Source: Lachnospiraceae bacterium (GTDB taxonomy: Bacteria; Bacillota; Clostridia; Lachnospirales; Lachnospiraceae). From it: a stretch of DNA of 5,479 bases. This document shows, piece by piece, positions 1 through 4,525 of the stretch. The position numbers and the translations under genes were made by a program. The notes under the pieces are model-generated. The model searched no databases. It was not told where the DNA came from and saw nothing but the letters and a program-made list of their open reading frames with translations. Every line of letters starts with the position of its first letter. The stretch's first letter is position 1. Where the stretch lies: positions 1 through 5,479 of the forward strand of contig JAILIO010000219.1 in the NCBI GenBank assembly GCA_024695225.1. The letters are read 5' to 3'.

Positions 1-991
1 TATTTCCGCCTATGAATATCACAAAATACATGAGGGCAAAGACAAAGAGGGATGAGATCCTGCGGAGGACGCCCTTTTCCCTCACAAACTGCAGGATAAA
101 CCCGGGGATGATGAATATAAAATAAGAAAAACTGTCCTGTATCAGCCAGTACAGGGTCTTTGCTATGGCATAGAGCTTGCTCACAAAGGAATCCACGCCG
201 GATACATCTGTATAGAAGAAGAGATTGTTGTAAATGTAGCATCTGTACCAGTCATCCAGGCTGCCGGTGGCCAGGAAGTAAATGAACCAGGGAACCGAGG
301 GCACAAGGGCAAAGAGGATGAATCTGAAGCCCTTAAGAAAAGTGTCTCTCACCCCGGCAGTCTTTGCGATCCACAGCACAGCCATGATGAACCATGCGGC
401 GTAGAATCCCAGCATCGTGTATTTCACCTGGGCCGTGACTCCTGCAAATATCCCGGTCAAAGCTGTGACTCCTGCCAGTTCCCTTCCGGAATACCTGTCT
501 TTAAGTATCCCCTCCAGAAAATAGACCGAGGCTGCAAACATGGGCAGGCAGAACTCCTCCGCAGCCCCTCCCCAGTAGAAACTCCAGGACGAATACATGC
601 CGGCCCCCAAGATCGGGATCATGAAAAGAGCGGCCTTAAAACCGCTGTACCTCAGGATGTACTTCCCTGCGAAATACAGGGTGACTGCGGCGGCAGCCAC
701 TTCAAAGACAAAGACCCCCAGGAATGTCCTGTGGGATATCAGATATGAGATCCCGAACAACAGATAGAGATAAGGTCCCTTCTGGTCGTAAAGGTCCCTG
801 TATATCACCATGCCGTTCATCATCCCCTTGCCCATGGAAAAATAACTGTTCACGTCATCCCAGTTGTTTATGGGGAAGAGAAATGAAGACCTGGTTGTGA
901 GCATCAGGATCAAAAAAGCGGTGCAGACACACCAGACCTTTAAAAGCAGGTTCTTCCTATCAGGTTTTTCTGTCAGATTTTCTGTCATCAT
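1..991 (-). CDS. GT-C fold membrane glycosyltransferase (GT39/ArnT-like), 3' end missing
   Basis: The frame is open from the ATG pair at 989-991/986-988 to the window edge: 330 complete codons with no stop. The protein is strongly hydrophobic, with likely membrane spans near residues 17-38, 72-86, 91-110, 118-133, 173-186, 194-210, 222-241, 286-303 and 313-327. The first outside loop carries Trp44-Asp45-Asp46, where GT-C enzymes place the catalytic acid. It is followed by Tyr64-Arg-Asp-Leu-Tyr-Asp-Gln-Lys-Gly-Pro73, a stretch typical of bacterial dolichyl-phosphate-mannose/ArnT-type proteins. Such enzymes take a sugar from a polyprenyl phosphate donor and place it on an envelope acceptor outside the membrane. 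The gene follows the phosphoribosyltransferase by 60 nt, probably in one operon, which suggests a polyprenyl-phosphate pentose as donor (inference). The start is not certain: the Shine-Dalgarno candidate GGTGG is weak, TTG at 998-1000 is an alternative, and an in-frame stop at 1022-1024 excludes anything longer. Donor and acceptor cannot be read from the sequence. Confidence 0.82.
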   Translation of the reverse strand, partial: MMTENLTEKPDRKNLLLKVWCVCTAFLILMLTTRSSFLFPINNWDDVNSYFSMGKGMMNGMVIYRDLYDQKGPYLYLLFGISYLISHRTFLGVFVFEVAAAAVTLYFAGKYILRYSGFKAALFMIPILGAGMYSSWSFYWGGAAEEFCLPMFAASVYFLEGILKDRYSGRELAGVTALTGIFAGVTAQVKYTMLGFYAAWFIMAVLWIAKTAGVRDTFLKGFRFILFALVPSVPWFIYFLATGSLDDWYRCYIYNNLFFYTDVSGVDSFVSKLYAIAKTLYWLIQDSFSYFIFIIPGFILQFVREKGVLRRISSLFVFALMYFVIFIGGN

Positions 992-1051
992 ATCCGGCAA
1001 ACCACCGTCACCCGGGGTTTTTCATTAGAGCCCGCACTCCCCGCCCCGGTT

Positions 1052-1984
1052 CTACACATCCAGGCGGATAAGCGCATTTGATGTGAGAATGTGAAGGAAA
1101 TCTATCTCCACAAAGGAACATACGACCAGGATCGCTATCAGCACCAGGACTATCAACATAAGTGTCTTTTCCTTATACAATTTTTCCGGCTTTTGCACCG
1201 CCGAATCCTTGTCCAGCCCCATGGACAGATAGTAGGCAAAGAGCAGGAACATCACGGGCATTGCCAGCAGATACTCTATGCGGTACTTTATCATGAACAC
1301 TCCGAGACAGAAAGTGGAAATAAGGGCGTAGAAGAGGGCAGACGCCAGCAGGTTCTTTTCCGTGTAATACCTGAAGGACCTCCTGTACAGTCCTGCGGTC
1401 TCGGGATCGTTTATCATCCGGTACTCGGCAAATCTCTTGGTGGCCATGAGGAAGGCCCCCGCCATCCAGTAGCCGATGAGGATGCTGGAGGGAGGAATGG
1501 AGCTGTCAGTCACTATGAACCATCCCATGAGGAGTCTCAGCATATTGTTCACGGACTCCGATATGACATCCAGATAGGGGACGTCCTTGGTCCTGAAGGG
1601 CTTCACATTGTAGAAAAACCCCATGATGAGGAGGACCACTGAAGTGTACAGAAACCATTTGTTTACAGCGTAGGCCAGGATGAAACCCAGGGCCGCCAGG
1701 ATGGCGTATTCTGTAAGCACCCATTTGAACTGAACATTCTCAGTCACAACGGGACGGTTTTTCTTTGTGGGATGGTACTGGTCATAGGGGGCATCCAGCC
1801 ATTCATTTATCACGTAATTGGCGCTGGCCACAAAGCATGTGCTGATGAATCCTATGAGAAGGATGAGGACATTCACATCCGAAAGTCCTGCGTCTGTCAG
1901 CAAAAGAGCCACTGCAGTACCCGGAAGTATGAACAGATTTTTTATCCAGTGATCGGGTCTGGCGATCTTTATATATTTCTTCAT
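1052..1984 (-). CDS. UbiA-superfamily decaprenyl-phosphate phosphoribosyltransferase-like protein
   Basis: This 310-residue integral membrane protein has about nine hydrophobic segments, the usual length and topology for the UbiA superfamily. It starts with the family pattern Arg9-Pro10...Trp13-Ile-Lys-Asn16. The first acidic motif is Asn60-Glu61-x-x-Asp64-x-x-x-Asp68, followed by His71-Pro72-Thr-Lys and Arg77-Pro78. A second motif is Asp139-x-x-x-Glu143 with Arg150 and Gly154, and a third is Lys183-Arg184-Phe-Ala-Glu187. The HPxK...RP and KRxxE blocks point to the decaprenyl-phosphate phosphoribose synthase branch (Mycobacterium Rv3806c type) rather than to quinone or heme prenyltransferases. 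Those enzymes move phosphoribose from PRPP to a polyprenyl phosphate, the entry to polyprenyl-phosphate arabinose or ribose donors. Glu61 sits where Asp is usual. The start has a clear GGAGGG site (1989-1994) 5 nt upstream. The gene lies directly ahead of the GT-C gene, its plausible user. No DprE1/DprE2-like epimerase is visible in the window, so the final sugar is open. Confidence 0.85.
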   Translation of the reverse strand: MKKYIKIARPDHWIKNLFILPGTAVALLLTDAGLSDVNVLILLIGFISTCFVASANYVINEWLDAPYDQYHPTKKNRPVVTENVQFKWVLTEYAILAALGFILAYAVNKWFLYTSVVLLIMGFFYNVKPFRTKDVPYLDVISESVNNMLRLLMGWFIVTDSSIPPSSILIGYWMAGAFLMATKRFAEYRMINDPETAGLYRRSFRYYTEKNLLASALFYALISTFCLGVFMIKYRIEYLLAMPVMFLLFAYYLSMGLDKDSAVQKPEKLYKEKTLMLIVLVLIAILVVCSFVEIDFLHILTSNALIRLDV

Positions 1985-2017
1985 TTATCCCTCCGAATAT
2001 CCATCAATGAATCAAAA

Positions 2018-2046
2018 ATTATAGCATATATAAGGATATCCTGCAC
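2018..2046 (-). promoter_or_regulatory. Extended -10 promoter for the UbiA-type gene
   Basis: On the minus strand a perfect TATAAT (2018-2023) is preceded by TGC (2024-2026), giving an extended -10 element. A poor -35 candidate, GTGCAG, lies 17 nt upstream (2041-2046), a usual trade-off for extended -10 promoters. Transcription would start near 2011 and give a leader of about 25 nt before the ATG at 1984. The palindrome at 2033-2042 falls inside the spacer and could be an operator. Confidence 0.6.
2033..2042. repeat. Perfect 10-bp palindrome in the promoter spacer (possible operator)
   Basis: AGGATATCCT is a perfect palindrome. It lies between the -10 and -35 positions of the minus-strand promoter, a position where a bound repressor would block RNA polymerase. 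A 10-bp palindrome can also occur by chance, and no known regulator site is recognised. Confidence 0.3.
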
Positions 2047-2092
2047 CACCCGGGACGAACTGCATCCGGGGGAAGGCCCTGTCCACGGGTCA

Positions 2093-2158
2093 ATATCTGC
2101 ATCGTCATGTTCAGGAGAACCTGTATTCCCTTGCAGATATCACAAAAACATATATCTG
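2093..2158. repeat. Three-arm inverted/direct repeat element between divergent promoters
   Basis: Arm A (ATATCTGCA, 2093-2101) and arm B (TGCAGATAT, 2132-2140) form a perfect 9-bp inverted repeat. Between them lies a small nested hairpin, CAGG-AGAA-CCTG (2112-2123). Arm C (ATATCTG, 2152-2158) repeats the first seven bases of arm A and forms a 7-bp inverted repeat with arm B across an 11-nt spacer. Arm B can therefore pair with A or with C, but not both. The element lies between the two divergent promoters, outside the transcripts they predict, so a DNA operator seems more likely than an RNA switch. No known motif is recognised. Confidence 0.5.
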
Positions 2159-2210
2159 TTCGGTTCTTCCGGCCTCCCCTGTAAATACATTGAAGATCAG
2201 TTCAAAAAAA

Positions 2211-2243
2211 TCTGACCCTCTCCCCGGTTTTTTCGTATATAAT
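2211..2243 (+). promoter_or_regulatory. Promoter of the double-glycine peptide gene
   Basis: A perfect -10 hexamer TATAAT lies at 2238-2243, 34 nt before the ATG, so transcription would start near 2250. The -35 is not convincing: CTGACC-like bases near 2212-2217 sit about 20 nt from the -10, too far for a standard sigma-A promoter. The hexamer at the ideal distance (ACCCTC, 2215-2220) does not match consensus. An activator-dependent promoter is one explanation, but this is inference. Confidence 0.5.
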
Positions 2244-2263
2244 GATATAGGAACATATCAGCA

Positions 2264-2271
2264 AGGGAGGT
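2264..2271 (+). promoter_or_regulatory. Strong ribosome binding site of the peptide gene
   Basis: AGGGAGGT is nearly a full complement to the 3' end of 16S rRNA and sits 6-7 nt before the ATG at 2278. It fixes the start codon and is the main evidence, beyond the leader motif, that this short frame is translated. Confidence 0.85.
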
Positions 2272-2277
2272 AACAAA

Positions 2278-2490
2278 ATGAACAGCAATGAAAAAACAAT
2301 CTTAAGTGATGACGATCTTGAAAATGTAACAGGCGGAGTTTCAGCAAGAAGAGCGATCCTCTCCGGGAACAAAAATAATATCACAGGCGCTAACGCCCTT
2401 ATGTCAGGTGAAAAGTCCAAAGCATCAAAGCTTGGCACAGTTGGGATAAACAATCCGAACAGTTCGAGCCGCAAGGGCATTTCCTGCTGA
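2278..2490 (+). CDS. Double-glycine leader peptide precursor (bacteriocin, signal or RiPP-like)
   Basis: This 70-residue protein opens with a textbook double-glycine leader, LSDDDLENVTGG at residues 9-20. The conserved positions fit the consensus: Leu -12, Ser -11, Asp -8, Leu -7, Val -4, Gly -2, Gly -1. C39-peptidase ABC exporters (PCAT/ComA/LagD type) cut such leaders after Gly20 and export the rest. The predicted product is 50 residues with eight Lys/Arg against one Glu, rich in Ser, Asn and Gly, with no aromatic residue. Its only cysteine is the last residue (Cys70). A hydrophobic-Ser/Thr-Gly triplet recurs every seven residues (28-30, 35-37, 42-44). No transporter, immunity or modifying gene is in the window; the gene sits alone, divergent from the UbiA-type gene and convergent with the kinase fusion. 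The leader half is clearly AT-richer than the neighbours. Bacteriocin, signalling peptide and modified peptide all remain possible, and I recognise no named family for the core. Confidence 0.85.
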   Translation: MNSNEKTILSDDDLENVTGGVSARRAILSGNKNNITGANALMSGEKSKASKLGTVGINNPNSSSRKGISC

Positions 2491-2544
2491 ATCCTGCAGG
2501 GACTGTTACTTTAAAACGATCGATCAGGGGTTACAGTTTATTAG

Positions 2545-2583
2545 AGGACAGGAAATCTGATCCGGGAGATCAGTTCCTGTCCT
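2545..2583. terminator. Long hairpin between convergent genes, overlapping a stop codon
   Basis: AGGACAGGAA (2545-2554) pairs with TTCCTGTCCT (2574-2583) over 10 bp. After a two-base AT bulge, CTGATC (2557-2562) pairs with GATCAG (2568-2573), closing on a CGGGA loop. That is 16 base pairs in 39 nt. The right arm contains the stop codon and last codons of the kinase fusion gene (TGA at 2570-2572). There is no T-tract on either side, so it does not fit a standard intrinsic terminator. It may still protect the 3' ends of transcripts or stop them with help. Confidence 0.5.
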
Positions 2584-4522
2584 GTATCACCCTTCCGAAA
2601 TTTGCCACCGCATTTCTGTATGCTTCCGGATTTCCAAGGTCAAAGGATTCGCCGTCTATCACTGCGCCCATGAGGCCGTACTTCTCACCCACATAGGCCA
2701 GGGCATCCGTAAGTTCCACTTCACCTTTAGAGTTAACTATATTGTTGTCAACTGCAGTCTGAAGTCGGTTGTACACCTCCGGGGACAAGATATATGAGCC
2801 AAAGGCCCCGAAATAATTGTCGCCCTTCCCCTCTCTCTCCACGGAAAGGAAATCTGCAGCCTCCTGCTCTGTAGGCTTTTCTATGACCTTGCTGACTTTC
2901 ATCACGGTCTGCTCTTTGTTGTCCCAGGTCCCGGCAAAGACGCCGAAGTTTGACACCAGTTCAATGGGCACCTTCTGCAGCGCCACCATTGACTGCCCGC
3001 ACTCGCTGTAGGCTTCTATCAGCTGCTGGGTGCAGGACACATTTGTATTGCTGGAATATATGGTGTCTCCCAAAAGCAGGAGCACAGGCTCGCCCCCTGC
3101 AAATTCTTTTGTCTGATATACCGCGTGTCCAAAGCCTTTCTGCTCTTCCTGGTAAATAAATCTGATCTTCTTTGCGATATCCCCTATCTTTTTTTCGTAT
3201 TCCTGCTGCCTCTTTGTCAGGTGATCGTAGTGGCTGTCAGGAAGAGGTTTGAAGAAAAAGTCTTCATAATACTGTCTCTCATCCCGGTTCAATATGAGGG
3301 CGATCTCTTTTATGGTCTCGATCTCGTCCAGTTCCTCCAGTAGCACCAGTATGGCAGGTTTTACCAGCCCGTCCCTGTCTACCACAGGGCAGAATTCCTT
3401 TTTCACCCCCCGGGTCTCGGGGTAAAGCCTTGTCCCGAAACCGGCCACGGGTATCACGGCTTTATTTACCATGGTCTTTGGTCTCAGGGTAAATATATGG
3501 CTGGTCATCCCCAGTTTGTCGTGAAGATAGTCCCTCAGTTCCTTCTGGCTTTCCTCGTCTTTTGCCAGAAACTGTATGGTCCCGTCCCCCTGGGAGCCCA
3601 CGCCCTTTCCGCCGTAGGAGAGTCTCACGCATTCAGGGTCCTGAAGGGTCCTGTGAAGCACCGGGGATGTGAGTTCCTCCGGACACATGGGGGCCACCTT
3701 TTCGTCAAAAAGCTTCTGGGCCTCTGTCATCAGTTTCCCAAGGCCTTCGGTATCCCCTTCGTTCATAAGGCGGATCGCCCTTGCCGTTATATCCAGGTTG
3801 TCATCCCCCAGGGCTTCGTGAAGACATCTGTCCTTCTCATTCTTTGGATAGGGATATCCGGAATTCAGATCCGCCAGTATCTTCACGGTATCTTTTTCGG
3901 ACATAAGATCCGCGATCACGTAATACAGCGGTTTCTTTATGGTTATACGGTCCACATCCACTTCATTTCCGTCGAAGACCATGGAGACGGGATTGGTGCC
4001 GAAAGCACAGGCCTGGTCGAGCCTGCCGCAGCGGCTGGGGGTCCTGAGTTCCCCCCAGTAGGCGATATTCATTATCCCCAGAGTGTTCAGATGCAGGTGG
4101 TACAGTTCGTTGAAGGCTCTGGTCACCAGAACACAGACCGCCGCCGAGGAGGACAGCCCGGATTTCATGGGCAGATCCATCTTGGTCACCTCCAGGCGGA
4201 CGCCTCCCACCCGGTACCATTCGCACATATAGCTGGCAACGCCTGCCACATAGGAGAAGAATCCCCCGTTTCTCGCCACTTCCCTCAGGGCGTCCTTTTC
4301 CATGGCGCAGGAGAAGGAACTGTCCTCCCCGGAAACATCCGATATGAATTCAAACCGGTCCGACCTGTAGGCCAGGGCGTAGATACCCTGCTCTATTCCG
4401 GTGACGATGGCCCTTCCCTCTTTTATATCAGAGTTAAAGACCTTGTTCTGTCCCGCCCAGTCCGAATGCTCTCCAAAGAGGCAGAGCCTTCCGGGCACAA
4501 ATAAAGAAATCGCCTCATCCAC
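2570..4522 (-). CDS. GHMP sugar kinase / GalU-like nucleotidyltransferase fusion
   Basis: This 650-residue, probably cytosolic protein has two full enzyme domains. Residues 1-350 are a GHMP kinase: a galactokinase-like substrate motif GRLCLFGEHSDWAG (11-24, with Glu18, His19, Asp21), the ATP loop PMKSGLSSSAA (118-128), a catalytic-type Asp169 in GRLDQ, and a Gly-rich motif 3 (GGKGVGSQGDG, 304-314). Residues 351-650 match GalU-type uridylyltransferases: VIPVAGFGTRLYP (356-368), KKE (374-376), KP (388-389), the metal-site LLGDT with Asp486, VELTD (602-606) and FDLGNPEAY (627-635). The joint reaction should be sugar to sugar-1-phosphate to (probably) UDP-sugar. The substrate is unknown; galactose, arabinose or glucuronate are candidates by family. 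Bacteroides FKP has an analogous fusion in the opposite domain order. The GTG start at 4522 follows the ugd stop by 3 nt and uses GAAAGGG (4531-4537) inside ugd. Met351 at the junction has no ribosome binding site, so a true fusion is expected. Confidence 0.88.
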   Translation of the reverse strand: MDEAISLFVPGRLCLFGEHSDWAGQNKVFNSDIKEGRAIVTGIEQGIYALAYRSDRFEFISDVSGEDSSFSCAMEKDALREVARNGGFFSYVAGVASYMCEWYRVGGVRLEVTKMDLPMKSGLSSSAAVCVLVTRAFNELYHLHLNTLGIMNIAYWGELRTPSRCGRLDQACAFGTNPVSMVFDGNEVDVDRITIKKPLYYVIADLMSEKDTVKILADLNSGYPYPKNEKDRCLHEALGDDNLDITARAIRLMNEGDTEGLGKLMTEAQKLFDEKVAPMCPEELTSPVLHRTLQDPECVRLSYGGKGVGSQGDGTIQFLAKDEESQKELRDYLHDKLGMTSHIFTLRPKTMVNKAVIPVAGFGTRLYPETRGVKKEFCPVVDRDGLVKPAILVLLEELDEIETIKEIALILNRDERQYYEDFFFKPLPDSHYDHLTKRQQEYEKKIGDIAKKIRFIYQEEQKGFGHAVYQTKEFAGGEPVLLLLGDTIYSSNTNVSCTQQLIEAYSECGQSMVALQKVPIELVSNFGVFAGTWDNKEQTVMKVSKVIEKPTEQEAADFLSVEREGKGDNYFGAFGSYILSPEVYNRLQTAVDNNIVNSKGEVELTDALAYVGEKYGLMGAVIDGESFDLGNPEAYRNAVANFGRVIQDRN

Positions 4523-4525
4523 TGT

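Larger units (their letters stand above)
1985..2277. other. Divergent intergenic region, 293 bp
   Basis: No coding region is supported here; the plus-strand frame that crosses it runs antisense to the UbiA-type gene and lacks a ribosome binding site. From left to right it holds the UbiA-type gene's ribosome binding site, that gene's extended -10 promoter with a palindrome in the spacer, the three-arm repeat element, a run of A residues near 2203-2210, and the promoter and ribosome binding site of the peptide gene. The layout suggests that the peptide gene and the membrane glycosylation genes could share regulation. Confidence 0.7.

Noticed and set aside
1091..1642. A 183-codon plus-strand open frame opposite the UbiA-type gene
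   Set aside because: It is antisense to a clear membrane enzyme; the His/Gln-rich composition reflects the reverse of hydrophobic codons and no domain is seen.
1772..2215. A 147-codon plus-strand frame running from the UbiA-type gene into the intergenic region
   Set aside because: Half of it is antisense to a real gene, the rest covers the promoters and repeats, and there is no ribosome binding site or recognisable domain.
2215..2236. Pyrimidine/C-rich run followed by T6 as a rho-independent terminator
   Set aside because: The T-run at 2228-2233 has no stable GC hairpin before it, and it lies directly upstream of the peptide gene's -10.
2202..2480. A 92-codon minus-strand frame opposite the peptide gene
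   Set aside because: It mirrors the peptide gene, which has a strong ribosome binding site, promoter and leader motif; the hydrophobic look of the mirror frame comes from reversed Lys/Asn/Ser codons.
2512..2538. GATCGATC and the ACTGTTAC/GTTACAGT near-repeat between the convergent genes
   Set aside because: The repeat has a mismatch and a long loop, and the short palindrome is likely by chance; no attachment site or mobile element end is supported.
3470..3472. Met351 of the fusion as the start of a separate GalU-like gene
   Set aside because: No Shine-Dalgarno sequence precedes it, and the reading frame continues from the kinase without a stop, so a single fused protein is the simpler reading.
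3497..4504. A 335-codon plus-strand open frame opposite the kinase domain
   Set aside because: It lies wholly antisense to a gene with intact catalytic motifs, has no good ribosome binding site, and its composition (His, Gly, Pro, Val-rich) is that of a mirror frame.
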